The notes beneath the pieces were generated by a model that did not search any database, was not told where the DNA came from, and saw only the letters and a program-made list of their open reading frames with translations. The position numbers and the translations under genes are program-made. 64,000 nt of DNA from Amborella trichopoda (taxonomy: Eukaryota; Streptophyta; Magnoliopsida; Amborellales; Amborellaceae): contig NW_006499364.1 of the NCBI RefSeq assembly GCF_000471905.2, forward strand, positions 2,877,068-2,941,067. Reading direction: 5' to 3'. Position 1 is the first letter of the stretch. Every line of letters starts with the position of its first letter. Positions 46,441 through 57,523 of this stretch are shown in pieces.

Positions 46441-47860
46441 CAAAGTCAGGGGATTCGGGTATCGGGGATTTTTCTTGTGGAGTGCTAGCTGAAGCAGCCT
46501 ATAGAGGCAAGCACTACATCAACCTGCTCTCTTGGTCCAAGTGCCTTTGTGGGTTTTGACTTGGACTTGGGAAGTGGTGCCATAGAGACGGTTTTCACCA
46601 ACTTCCTTTTATTTGGGCTCTTTTACCCATGACCTTACGGCCATGTCCACCCTTATTTTTCCATTTTTACTGACGGTGTCCTTTCAGGTTTTCACCGTGC
46701 CCGATTTTTTTTTACGGAACTCTTTTACTCATGGTTTCGTGACCACACCCGTCTGTCATTTTTACTCATGGCTTTCCCTTGTTCAGGTATACACCATGCT
46801 TGTTATTTATTTTTCTATTACTTTTTTGTGAAGGTCTGTTTAGGGTCATGCCTTTGGGACCTGCGCAAAGCAGTTTAATGTCATGCGACCGAGACGTGCA
46901 CTATAGTTTAAGGTCATACAACTGGACCGTGGTGGCGATGAATGGCTGTCTACAAAGCCCATGGAGTGAGTTTGGTGGTGGTTTGACTCACTACAGGGAG
47001 ATGGCACGAGGCTGCCTATGAAGGATGGATGGTGTTGGTATGGAAGGTGGATAGTGTTGACCAACTAACCGCCTGCAAGTATGAAAGACGGGATGGCTCA
47101 CCATTTGTGAGCATGGGTAAGATTCACTAGGGTATGATGAATGATAATGAAGTGAATGGCTTCACTGGGGAGTTGATGAAGGTGGTACACGCAAAAGGTG
47201 TTGTGCGTGCATGTGTGGGGGCATGTTTAAGGTCATGCCATTAGGACCTATTCAAAGCAATTGAACGTCATGCTGCCAAGACGTGCACTACAGTTTTAAG
47301 GTCATATAGCTTGGGTCGTGCAGTTTAGGGTCATGCATCTAGACCACAGCTATGCAGTTTAGGGTCATGCAGCATGGACCATGCAGTTTAAGGTCGTGCA
47401 AATATACCTCCACAATAGTTTAAGGTAACATAGTTTGGGCCATGCAGTTTAGGGTCATGCAGCATGGACCATGCAGATTAAGGTCGTGCAATTATACCTC
47501 CACTGCAGTTTAAGGTCGTGCAACTAGACCTCTAGTACAGTTTAAGGTCATATAGTTTGGACCATGCATTTTAAGGTCGTGTATCTAGATTACTGTGTAG
47601 GTCGCCATGTAGGTGAAGCTCCATGGGGAATAGGTCTCTGGATGGCAATCTGACTCCCTAGAGATAAAATGATAAAATCCATACACAAACAGACGTCTCA
47701 CATGAAGATGGTGGCCCAACGAGGGATGGTAAACGAAAGTAGACTTTACTGGGGATGAAGGGCTGTGGCATGCTTGCAGCTCTGGTGGGGATGACTGGCT
47801 AGGGCACAGGTGTAACTCCACTAGGGGTATTAGCAAAACACTCTTAGCGGTGCCCAAGCA
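46441..47860 (-). repeat. D 3' UTR with TTTAAGGTCATGCAG repeats
   Basis: After a region resembling 40,450-40,700 of C in inverse orientation (46,530-46,800), units of about 37 bp such as AGTTTAAGGTCGTGCA, ACCATGCAGTTTAGGGTC run from 46,880 to 47,590. Phrases with TGGGGATGA follow to 47,830. This is the inverse-complement counterpart of C 39,000-39,960. No gene. Confidence 0.75.
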
Positions 47861-49060
47861 TAGACACGCATGACGCTAGCATGGGTGGCAGAAACACACG
47901 TGGTGCTAGCCTGAGTGATAGTTGCACGAACGGTGCTAGTAGTCATCACAAACGACATTGGTCGTGCGTGACATTGGTTTGTGACTTTCATGCGTGGCGT
48001 TAGACATGGATGGCATTAGTCACGCACAGCGTTGGTCTAAGTTCGGGCCTCGGGCCTGATCATAACCTGGTCCATTCCATTGTTGCTTGGCCTTCTAGAC
48101 TGATCCATCATTTCCACTTTGTGAGGGGTACCTCGGGGAAGCTCCTGCTATGTAAGGGGGTAAACCCCCTTTTACCATTTACCTTTAGTAAAACGGTAGT
48201 GAGGTGTAGTAGTGAGAGAGGGGGAGACTTCCCGACAAGAATTGCAACGAGAACGCAAGGCACTCGAGGGGGGGTTTGCAAGAAGACTGTGAGAGTATAG
48301 AGGTTTTCGATGAGAACTCCGGCCAGGACAAGGGGCATTCAGGGGAGTTGCAATCATCTCCTAGCTCAAGGAAGTTCTCGATATCTTCTTAGCGAAGCTA
48401 TAGAAGTTCCAACAAGGGTTTTGGGATATCAAAACAGCGACAAAGGTGTAGCAGAGGCTTGCCACAGGCTTCAAACGGTTTTTCGGTGGTGTGGAGGAAG
48501 GGGAAAGGTCAATCAATGGGTTTCCTGTGAATGGAGGAGTTCCCCCTGAAGGGTGGTTCTTTCCCAGTGGGAAGCCAAAGGGTCGCGTGATAGTGAACAA
48601 CCACAAAAGGGAGGCGAAGGGTCTCGGGGAAAGTGCATGGTCGCCAGGGAAATGAAGGGTCATAAGCAACGCACGGCAATAGTCATGCACCATGGTGACT
48701 CTCACATTACGATAGTCACAGGCCGCGATAGTCACGTGTGGCGTTAGTCATGCATGGTCAGCAACATGTCGCGCACGGCGTTAGTCATGCACGGTAGTAG
48801 CTGTTCATTCGGTGATCCTTTCATGAATGGTGGCAAGTCGTGCATGGCTGTGGTCATGCACGTGACAATTATCACGCATGGTGCTGAGTCATGTGCAACG
48901 ATGATCACGAAAGGTGCTGAGTCATGCACTGCGATGATCACATACGACGATGACTTGGGTGGCTAAAGGGCGATGACCAATGGTAAGGCATGTCTTGTGA
49001 AGTCTGTTGGAAGCCAAGTGCCCCAATAAAATTGTGAACTCCATGTTGTTTTGTGGAAGG
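47840..49060. repeat. GCATGGTG/GTTAGTCATGCAC repeats and PMD-less antisense region in D
   Basis: Short diverged repeats (GGCGTTAGTCATGCACGG type) lie at 47,850-48,040 and 48,700-48,960. Between them is DNA aligned to C's antisense leader; plus-strand ORFs of 64-96 aa (48,010-48,747) show no PMD motifs. Where C has a PMD gene, D has only about 1 kb before its integrase 3' end. Confidence 0.55.
48140..48185 (+). promoter_or_regulatory. Decayed antisense promoter in D
   Basis: GCTATGTAAGGGGGTAAA then CCCCCTTTTACCATTTACC aligns with GGTTATATAAAGGGGTAAAA then GCCCATTTTCACTTTT in C (minus strand, 38,566 downward). The TATA core is mutated here. Confidence 0.4.
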
Positions 49061-49438
49061 GCACTCATTGTGAAGAGGGCGTGCTCTCCATCATAGGTCT
49101 GTTCCTTGCCAGAAGGGTCTGCTTTGTATGTCGGATAAACTCAATCTAAAACCCTTCTATCTTCCTCTGATGTGAGAGCAACGCTAGGGGTCAATTTCTC
49201 TCTTTTCTTCTGAGGTAAGAGTAACACTCTGGGGTAGCTATTCTCTTTTCTTTTGATGCGAGAGCAATACTGCATGATACATTGTAACCTCCCTAATAAC
49301 GAGCTTTTTGACTTGTAATTCCTTCTAATGCAATAAAAAGAGTTAAACTTTATTTGAACTATCTCGCTTCTTTTGTTTTCTTCCCGTCTTTTGTCCTTTA
49401 CTCTTTTTTTGTTGTACATTGAGTCTCTTGAGCGCATA
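49061..49438 (-). other. Start of D 3' UTR after pol
   Basis: Immediately downstream of the pol stop. It contains three ~48-bp units (49,165-49,275, words TGATGYGAGAGCAAYACT and TTTCTCTCTTTTCTTCTGA). No gene. Confidence 0.5.
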
Positions 49439-50910
49439 TTAGGGATAATACTTCTTTAGGTATGGCTCATTGATGGGGGGCATCGCCTCCTCTCCACCAG
49501 GATGTGCCAGTATGTAAGCTCCATTGGGCTAGACTTTCTGGACTATGAAGGGGCCTTTCCCACTTAGGTTCAAACTTCCCTTTGCGCTGCCCATGCATAA
49601 TGATCGGCCTTTTGACGGCTAGAACCAAATCCCCACGAGCGAATGAGCGGACTTTGACTTACTTGTCAAAGCCCCTCTTCATTCTCCCTTGGTTGAATTC
49701 GAGATTCTTCTGAGCTTCTAGCCTCTTTTCATCTAGCGCATCTAATTCTTGATAATGAAGCTTGACTCTCTCGTCTTCAGTCAATCCTTGATGTATGGTG
49801 ACACGCAGTGAGGGGAGTTGAATTTCAAGAGGCAAGATTGCTTCACCCCATAGACCAGGGAATAAGGAGTGGAATCAGTGGCATTTCGTGTAGTGGTGTG
49901 ATAGGCCCACAGCGCTTCGGGAAGCTTCTCATGCCAGTTCTTCTTCATCTTTGATACCAACTTCCTTAAAACGCTGCACAAGGTCTTATTGAAAGCCTCA
50001 GCTAAGTCGTTCGCCAGAGGGTGGTACATAGTTGAGTACTTTCACTCGAAACTGAATGGGTTAACCAAGCGATCAATATGATGAATTATGAATTGAGGAC
50101 CGTTTTCAGAAAAAATCTGGATAGGCATTCAAACCGTTATATGATGTGATGCTGCACAAAGTTGGCCACCGTAGCCCCAGGAATTTGCTTGAGGGGGACC
50201 GCTTCAGCCCACTTGGAGAAATAGTCCGTTGCAGCTAGAATAAAGACATGACCCATTACAGAAGGAGGGTCAATAGGTCCTACAATGTTCATACCCAATT
50301 GTGAAAGGGGCATGACGCCACTGTAGGGTGTAGGGGCTCTAGAGGCTGATGAATAATACTTGAGTGCATTTGGCACAACTGGCACCTCTTTGGATAGTTT
50401 AAGAATCAACAGCCATTGAAGGCCAATAATACCCCAATTTGTGTATCCGTTCATAGAGCTTAGGGCCGGACTGATGCAATCCATAGATGCGTGAGTGTAC
50501 TTTTTCCAACACCTTATTTGCCTCTTGTGCTTCTACACATCCGAAAAGAATACCGTCAAAAGACTGTCTGAAGAGAGCATCTCCTTCAAGGAGGGTGTAC
50601 TTGGTAGACATTCGATGCTCATTATTGTGCTCGGCACGATCTTCAGGCAGTCTACCATGATTTATAAAGTTAATGATGGCCTCTCTTTGCTTGATTTCTG
50701 CACATATTTGGTTGAAGAATTCCCATTCTTGTTTCTGAACTTCAGTTGATAGAAGTGCCCCAAATAAATTTTGTTTCCTGCTCAATTTCGGCACATATTG
50801 AGCTCTGTTCCATTTCTTGCTCGGCCTTAATAACTTGTTTGGCTGATATAAGTGCCCCGAATGGATATGGTGGGCACTCGAGGAAGAGAATTCTCTCATC
50901 ATCCACGTTC
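49439..50910 (-). pseudogene. Element D integrase
   Basis: Integrase inserts the element cDNA into the genome. The N-terminal zinc-binding part reads VLEKVHSRIYGLHQSGPKLY and ERIHKLGYYWPSMAVDS, then CQLC after a frameshift (HHCC pattern). The catalytic core has GMNIVGPIDPPSVMGHVFIL, ATDYFSKWAEAVPLKQIPG, IFSENGPQF, and YHPLANDLAEAFNKTLCSV. The first catalytic Asp (normally GMD) is Asn and the second (SDNGPQF) is Glu; only the final Glu in AEAFNK remains. The C-terminal part reads LVLAVKRPIIMHGQRKGKFE and PKWEGPF after repair by eye of one frameshift, ending MPPINEPYLKKYYP and TAA at 49,441-49,439. There are multiple stops, so it is inactive. Confidence 0.9.
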
Positions 50911-50949
50911 ACTTCGGTTCTCAATTCAATGTATCTCTACTCTGCTACC

Positions 50950-51641
50950 CAAATAGGCGTGGGACCTGGTGAGGACATTTGAATGGTAGCTCCAAGCTTT
51001 GCGAGTGCATCAGCCTACAAGTTTAACCTCCTGGGGATATGACTTAAGGACACATCATCAAATTGAGCCATATAGAATTTTTCAGTATCATGACAAGGCT
51101 TACGAGTGTCCTTTCTCACATCATAGATCCCGTTGAGTTGTCATATCCCCAACTCAGAGTCACCATAGATATCGAGCTGCTCCAAGTTTATATTCAGGGC
51201 GATCTCCATCCCGACTATAAGGGCTTGATACTCTACCTCGTTATGGGAACCGACTTCAGTGAGAGAGAAGGATAGAGGAAATACCTCACCTTTCGGAGTC
51301 AGGAATACAACTCCGGCACCTGCTCTATCAAATTGGAAGGCTCCGTCCAAGTACATCTCCCACTCGTGAGCAAGTTCAGTGTAGAATACTTCTTTGTCAG
51401 GGAGGTCACTTGATAAAGGAGATTCTGTTGGTACTGGATGTGCTGCAAGAAAATCAGCCAAAGCTTGACCCTTGACGGCCTTTTGTGGTACATATGTGAT
51501 GTTGAATTCCATCAACAATAATGCCCACTTAGCAAGGCATCCCGACAAGCATGGGCGTGTCATAAGAAACTTTACAAGGTCAGCTTTTGATATAAGCTTT
51601 ACTTCATGACAGAGCAAGTAATGATGGAGCTTTTGTACCAC
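50950..51641 (-). pseudogene. Element D RNase H
   Basis: RNase H removes the RNA template during reverse transcription. The start overlaps the RT connection (VQKLHHYLLCHEVKLISKAD), followed by LAKWALLLMEFNITYVPQKA. The RNase H fold has all four acidic positions: EMYLDGAF, NEVEYQALIVGMEIAL, IYGDSELG and ADALAKLGATIQ. Stops occur after GDSELGI and just before ADALAKL. An open stretch of 166 codons (51,141-51,641) remains. Confidence 0.9.
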
Positions 51642-52720
51642 GAAGATTAGGGTCAGTCACATCTTCTCAATCAGGGGATAATTCTTCTCAACCACTTGCA
51701 TTCTGCGGTTGAGAGAGTATAGCAGGGCCTCTTCCCCCTCGTCATTGTTCTGCACCAATAGTGCCCCTAGTGACTTGTCAAGAGTGGTCACATACAGGAT
51801 GAGATATTTTCCCAGCACCGCTGTAGAGAGCATTGGAGGAATGAGTAAATACTGCTTGATGTCATCAAGCGCCGCCTGACATGCTTCATCCCAAATGAAT
51901 GGCGTATCATTCTATAACAGGTGTGTAAAAGGCTTACAACGACTTGAGAGGTTCAAGATGAACCTACGAATATAAGCCAGCTGCCCTTGAAGGGACCGCA
52001 GCTCTCCCAATGTAGTTGGTGGTGGCATTTCTTGGATTACCTTGATCTTGACTGACTCAATTTTCTGCCCTTAGTGTCTAACAATGAACCCCAAGAACCT
52101 TCCTGAACACATGCCATAAGCACATTTCAACGGGTTCATCTTGAGTTGATGAAGGCCTTTTCAAGATCTCGTATATGAGCATCTTTCCTTTCGGACTTCA
52201 CCACCAAGTCATCCACATAACATTCCATCTTCTTATGCATCATGTCCTTGAATATGTTTGTCATTGCTCTCTGATATGTAGCACCGGCATTCTTCAACCC
52301 GAAAGGCATCATCATGTAGCAGAAGATCGCTTTTGGAGTCACGAATGCGGTGGCTTCTTCATCTTCTAGTGTCATCCATGTCAGATTGTACTCAGAGTAT
52401 CCATCCACGAAGGAGAAGATCTAACGGTGAGCTGTGGAGTCAATAAGCATCTCCGTAAACTACAATGGGAATTCAACTTTCAGGCAAGCGGCATTCAGGT
52501 CAGGGAAGTTGATGCACAACCTAATTTGGTAGTTTTTCTTCTTGACTGGTACAACATTCGCCAGCCATTTTGGGTAATTGACTTCACGAATGAAGCTTGC
52601 TCAACCCAGCATCGATCTATATTTCGAGATCACGTATGAACCTCCTTTATTTCTTCTTGACAGGCTTGACGGATGGGTCGATGCCGAGACAGTGAACTGC
52701 AACTTGAGGATTTAAATCAT
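51642..52720 (-). pseudogene. Element D reverse transcriptase
   Basis: The enzyme copies element RNA into DNA. In order: HCLGIDPSVKPVKKK, DAGLSKLHS, VNYPKWLANVVPVKKKNYQI, RLCINFPDLNAACLKVEFPL, DGYSEYNLTWM, CYMMMPFGLKNAGATYQRAM, ECYVDDLVVKS with the catalytic YVDD box intact, then NPLKCAYGMCSGRFLGFIVR and the thumb/connection with LGELRSLQGQLAYIRRFI. Stops lie after VKKK, after KVEFPL and in two further places, and there is a frameshift at about 52,135. Clearly Ty3/gypsy type. Confidence 0.92.
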
Positions 52721-53400
52721 GCATCTCATGATAATGTCAGGCAAAGACATCCTGGTTTTCTCAAAAGAAGGCAGTAAACTCCTCTTTCTATTCCGGCGAC
52801 ATGTTTGCTGAGATGAAAGTAGGCCCGTGGTCGGCTTCATCCCCTAGATTTATCTATTCGAGTTCATCGACTGTGGCTTGACCAACTTCTTCCCATTCTT
52901 CTGAGGCCTCCTGCAACTCCTCATCATTGGCTTCGGAGGATATCTCATTAAACTCTGGTGAAAACACCCATACTCTTGACAATTCTTCTTCTAGCCAGGC
53001 TTTGCTATGGAACATGGCTCTTGCATCCTCATCTTGTTTACCGATGAAAGGATCAACTTCTAGCAGGGCCGATGCATCCGCTTGAGGGATTCACTCTGAG
53101 GTCAGAGATGGTTGTGACTTAGTGCTCGTGCAGACAATCAGTGCCTCATGAGGACCTTCTTAATGTTCTCCTGTATCCACCATGGGTCTAGGCAATATGG
53201 TAGGTTGAGGGTCAGGTTTAAATGAAGGAGGTTTATTTCAGGCTGCTAGCTGACTTGGTTGCACAGCTGGCATGGTTTGGGCAATCTGGGTCGATTGGGT
53301 GACAGCTGCTTGGGCTAAAGTCTTTCTCATCCACCTCCGGTGCGACTTGCTGATATTAGTTCCCTCGAGTTCTTTGTAAAGGGTCTCGAAGTCTGGACAT
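52721..53400 (-). pseudogene. RT leader and gag linker of D; protease missing
   Basis: Broken reading gives RKTLAQAA (about 53,310), PMVDTGE, WVFSPEFNEISSEANDEELQ, ADHGPTFISANMSPE and ENQDVFA, HYHEMHDLNPQVAVH, the usual lead-in to plant gypsy RT. Between the gag-linker motif and this lead-in there are only about 500 bp, with no DGG motif, no YNILLxxPWLH motif and no GLGY. D has therefore lost the protease block that C keeps. Confidence 0.6.
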
Positions 53401-53730
53401 TCTCAAATTATACCTGCTATGGATATAGAAGAGGAAGGAGAACAAGAAGAAGAGGAAGAAGAAGAAGAGGGGTTAGTACGTGAGGGACCTTTATGGTTAT
53501 CCCCCTCATTGGACCCATTTGGGCAGCTTTTTACATCATCACCAGAGTTGGACGTGTGCAGGGGATCTTTTGGGTCTTTCCCCTACTTAGACCATTGGGG
53601 GCTGCTTTTAACGTTGTCACGCTTATTGGGCGTGTGCAAGGGATCTTTTGGGTCTTTCCCTTACTTAGACTGTTGGGGGGTGCTTGCAACGTTGTCACCC
53701 TTATTGGACGTGCTCTGAGTGCAGGATAGC
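53400..53730 (-). repeat. Tandem repeat in D gag-pol linker
   Basis: Three to four ~85-bp units (words GGGGATCTTTTGGGTCTTTC, CCTACTTAGAC, TTGGGGGCTGCTT). C has a single diverged version near 31,490-31,600 on its coding strand. In D's reading direction the unit encodes GKDPKDPLHTPNKRDNVKSS-like repeats. Confidence 0.75.
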
Positions 53731-54149
53731 TCGGGAATATCATCTCTGGGAGTGGTGGTACGTGAACCGGGGAAAAAGTCCTGTAAGGTCAGTAATGGAG
53801 GAAGTGGCTTGAGAAATTCCTGCTCGACTGGTGGTTGAGGAGTCTTGTTCTTTCGAGGAGTGGTTCTTGACGCTCATGTCCTCCTAGTTCCCTTTGGAGG
53901 TGCTTGATCCGTCTTATTAGGATTGTGAGCAATCCTAGCTTGACGAATTGTCTCTCACTTCAAGGACTTGAGTTGCTTCGCCCGTGATAGACTCTTCATG
54001 GCTGGGAAGTCGAGGGTTCAGCGGGATCAGAAGTATCATCATGGAAATCTTACACTAAAACACTCTCCTAGATGAGAGCACTGACTTGCGGGTGTTTATA
54101 TATAATAGCATAAGCAATGTGACCTCTCCACAGTTTCTTCGTAACCATA

Positions 54150-55830
54150 GCTTCAAACCAACAGAATTAGCTCAGCTTGTGTCCCCATATTTGATGGTAC
54201 AGGCACCAATGGTTCTCAGTTCGCTGAGCAAGGCGCCTGGGCTGCCTCGCTAGCTTTAGTGTGACGAGTTCCTGTTGGAGCATCATACTGAACAGAGGCT
54301 GAAGGAGATCTGATGGTTGCTCAACGAAAGAGTGCGGGCCTTCGTCTTCCTCCTGTACTGTCACCACATGAGAGGCCACAACTGCCTCGAATGGTTTCTT
54401 AAGTTCTTCGACCTTTATCTGACCCTTTTGAATCAGAGCCTCAATGAAGTCTTTGAGTGTGTAGCATTCCTTTGTGGGGTGGTTTATCCTCCGATGATAA
54501 GCACAATAGTTTGCATGTGTATCAAGACCAGTTTGATGAGGAAAAATGATCTCAAGCAGCTCAATCATATTGTACTCCAGCAATAACCAGAGTAGTGCAA
54601 GAACCCATTCCTTTTCGAAAGGATAAACCTTATTCTTATGATTGGCCCAATAGTCGTTTCGATTAAGGTTTATAGGTGGGGGTACCCGATTGTATGACTG
54701 TTGCTGCTTGCCTCCTTGAGGGGCTGTCTGCGTCTTTGTTGTGCCTACCCCTTGGAGAGGTCTAAAGATTGAGAGGCAGCCTTCTTCGGATCACTAACAA
54801 TGACGGCCGCACTGATTACACCTTTTTGCTGATTGCCCCGGGCGTTGATCCGAGAATTACCACTACCCCAGTTGTTTCTCGAGCTCGAAGACTGTTGACG
54901 TGATCCACCATGGTGGCGTGTCAAGCTCTCTGTACGAAATGACTTAGAGATCAACTCTGACATGGAGTTCGGATTGGAGGCCTCAACATATAGGGCAATC
55001 TTGGGTCACATGCTTCGTATACAAGTCTGGACTGCTTCCTTCTCAGTCATGGGATTGGAATGGTAAGCAGCCAAATCCCTCCATCTGGCTATGAATTTTT
55101 CCACAGGCTCGTCTGGCTCCTAGGTCAAGATGAGAAGCTCAATGGTTTGGACCTCTCTCTCGACTTCATAAAAGCGTTAGTAGAACATTCACTCCATTTC
55201 CTCCCAAGTAAGTACTAAATTTGAGGGAAGCCGAGCATACCAGTGAAAGGTCGGGCCATCAAGAGCTTCAACAAACTAACGTTGTCTCTCGACATGCCGC
55301 TTGGAAATGCACTATATGCTGGTGCAGGGATGTTGTACTATTGAACAGGGGAACCTTTTGGTAATCCGAGGGAAACAGCACCTGATCAATGTAGGAGGGG
55401 TATGGCTTTTGGTAAAGCATTGTCCTCTGCATTCCCGGGATCTATCAGTTCTTCAAGCTATGGATTACCATGGCGTCGATGTCTGCCTATGAAACCATTC
55501 GAGGGAAAGAACTGTCTTGCTAGATCGGCAGGGAAGTCTACTTTGGAGCGACATCTTCCGGGGAATGGGAATTGGCGGCATGATTGGATAAATTGGCTAA
55601 GGATCGCATGGTTTCCAGTTGGTCAATCTTCTCCATCATTGCTCGTGCCATGTGTTCGAACCTATCCATGCATTCTTCTTGGCTGTTGTTAGGTTTGTTC
55701 ATGACCATAACGGTGACCGTCTCTTCGGGGACGTCAGCCTCAAGTGCAGTTGAAGGCTTTCGAGCTTGGCAGATTGTGCACAGTAGATCGGTCAGCAAGG
55801 GCTCAGCACGCCCCGACTAAAATCAAGTCT
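54150..55830 (-). pseudogene. Element D gag
   Basis: Structural protein of the particle. The N-terminal open piece is 55,538-55,798 (MDRFEHMARAMMEKIDQLET). The core, broken by stops, reads FVEALDGPTFHWYARLPSNL, TWEEME, RFYEVEREVQTIELLILT and EPDEPVEKFIARWRDLAAYH, matching C's gag piece by piece. Then comes SMSELISKSF with an RQQSSSSRNNWGSGNS stretch, CAYHRRINHPTKECYTLKDF as an intact CX2HX4HX4C motif (about 54,510), and CLYHQIWGHKLS followed by a stop where the second such motif is broken (54,167). Confidence 0.85.
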
Positions 55831-56180
55831 TATACGCTGATTGCGTGAGGATCGGTTCTCAATGGTCTTGGGACCATGGCTGCTGAGTGGTCGGTTCATC
55901 TTCTACAACATTGACCATTGTGCAGGATTCTCGCACCTCCTCATTAGGATCTGTGATTCGAAGAGGGTGGAAGGGATTCTTGGGAAGAAGGTCACCAGGA
56001 ATGGCTGCCTCGATTGTCCTGGTTGCTTCCCTGGTCAGGATTTGCAGACCCCTGTCGAGCTTGGCTTTGAGGCTTTGATGGACCTCATGGAAGAACGGCG
56101 ATCGGGACTGCGACTGGCCGGCCCTTCTTACGCACCATTAGATGAAGGAATGAGTGTGGACCAGAATATGGGGTCAACCT

Positions 56181-56630
56181 AGGCTAGGGAGGATGTAGGA
56201 CTTGATCTTCCATTAGGTCTTTGCACCAAGCTCTCTTATGGGCTTTAGAGACATGACCGAGCTGATGGGGCTGGCTCAAGATGGTACTCTTACGGAAGGT
56301 ATTTGAGTACTAGGGCTCAAGGCACTTGCCCGAACAAGAAGGGGCAAGCGAGAGAAGGATCGGCTCATTATGGTGTCTGAGTCGGGAGAGAGCAGTAGTC
56401 TGGGAAGGCTGGGGAGGACGTGGAACTTGATCTCTCATTAGGTCTTTGCCCCAAGCTCTCTTATGGGCTCTAGAGACATGACCGAGCTGATGGGGCTGGC
56501 TCAAGATGGTACTCTTACGAAAGGTATTTGAGTACCAGAGCTCAAGGAATTTGCCCGAAAGTGAAGGGCCAAGTGGGAGAAGGATCGGCTCATGATGGTT
56601 TTTGAGTCAGGAGCGAGCAGTAGTCCGGGA
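56181..56630 (-). repeat. 225-bp in-phase tandem duplication in D ORF1-gag region
   Basis: The sequence from AGGCTAGGGAGGATGTAGGA (56,181) recurs from AGGCTGGGGAGGACGTGGAA (56,406), with CTCTCTTATGGGCT at 56,231 and 56,456. The period is 225 bases, 75 codons exactly, so it would have kept frame. C does not show it. Confidence 0.8.
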
Positions 56631-56639
56631 AGGTGGCGC

Positions 56640-57294
56640 ATGTTGGCCCCTTGAAGAAGGATCTCTGGTGACTTGGGAGTCGACCTGCGCTCGAACAACC
56701 TATTTGGCCTTAGGAGGTCGAGAACCACTAGCACATGTCTGCAAGAGAACAGGAGGGAACCTGCCTCTTACAGGGTGCGCTAGTGTGTGTTGAGAGAGAG
56801 GACGAGGGGCCTTCTTCCTTGTACTCGGGTTGGCACAGCAACGCTGTCGCTCCGAGCGGTGGAATGCACATGCATATGTATAGGTTTCGGCTCAAGGAGG
56901 TATGATTCTGGATCCTTACTCGAGATAACACAAGGGTTGCCCCGAGGTGTGGCTCGAGTGGATGACCCACGAGCCCTAAGGTGTGTGCGAGAGGAGGAGG
57001 CTCCAAGGTCTCCTCCTCGTTGTGTCGAGCCTCTAAGCATAGAGACCCGAGGTGGTGGAGGAATGTGGGAGGTAGCCTTGCGGCGACCCACAGGATCAAC
57101 GACAATTTGTTTGGCTTTTATAGAAGAGGACAGGGCAATATGACAAGTAAGAGACTTGCCAGTAACAGGGTGCAAGCTGTGACTGGTAGCAGAGGTGCTA
57201 CCAATACAGAGTGCTTTGGTGGGGGTTCCACCACAGCTAGGAGATGGGAAGTTAGGACCTTTAAGTCTCTTCTCAAATTTATCCAGGTCAAGAC
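56640..57294 (-). pseudogene. ORF1-like region of element D
   Basis: Between leader ORF and gag. The open stretch 57,175-56,780 carries HPVTGKSLTCHI, AKQIVVDPVGRRKATSHIPP, STQRGGDLGASSSRTHLRAR and GSSTRATPRGNPCVIS, aligned to C 28,270-28,560. It is Arg/Pro/Ser-rich with no recognised domain. One base is missing relative to C just upstream, which puts it out of frame with the leader. Confidence 0.55.
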
Positions 57295-57435
57295 TTAGGA
57301 GCTAGACATTGGGTCTTTTCTCAAGAAGAAGGTCAGGAATGAAGTTCGGGGAACCTGTTCCTGAGGGGAACTCACAAATGTGAGGATCACAAAGTCCCCG
57401 ATTTGGATAAATGGGTTAGAGAACTCTGAAGCCAT
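57295..57435 (-). CDS. 46-codon leader ORF of element D
   Basis: ATG at 57,435, starting 67 bases after the primer binding site; ends KDPMSSS and TAA (57,297-57,295). It has the same length as C's leader ORF and matches residue for residue without gaps (EF.NPFI.IGDF, VP.T.F.T, KDP.SSS). Unlike the rest of D's coding DNA it shows no frameshift or internal stop. Confidence 0.55.
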   Translation of the reverse strand: MASEFSNPFIQIGDFVILTFVSSPQEQVPRTSFLTFFLRKDPMSSS

Positions 57436-57502
57436 GTAAGTGCAATGCAGAAATAAAAGGAGAGACTAGCCAAATAAGGATGATTCGACAAAGGGGTAGT
57501 GT

Positions 57503-57520
57503 GTCCTCAGTGGAGTCGCA
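57503..57520 (-). promoter_or_regulatory. Primer binding site of element D
   Basis: Minus strand TTGCGACTCCACTGAGGA, three bases after the LTR end CTAACTA. It differs at two positions from C's TGGCGACTCCACTGGGGA, so the same tRNA-Arg primer is implied. Confidence 0.8.
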
Positions 57521-57523
57521 AAG

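Noticed and set aside
55841..57298. Plus-strand ORFs of 105-118 aa
   Set aside because: Antisense shadows of element D's ORF1/gag region, whose conserved residues are on the minus strand.
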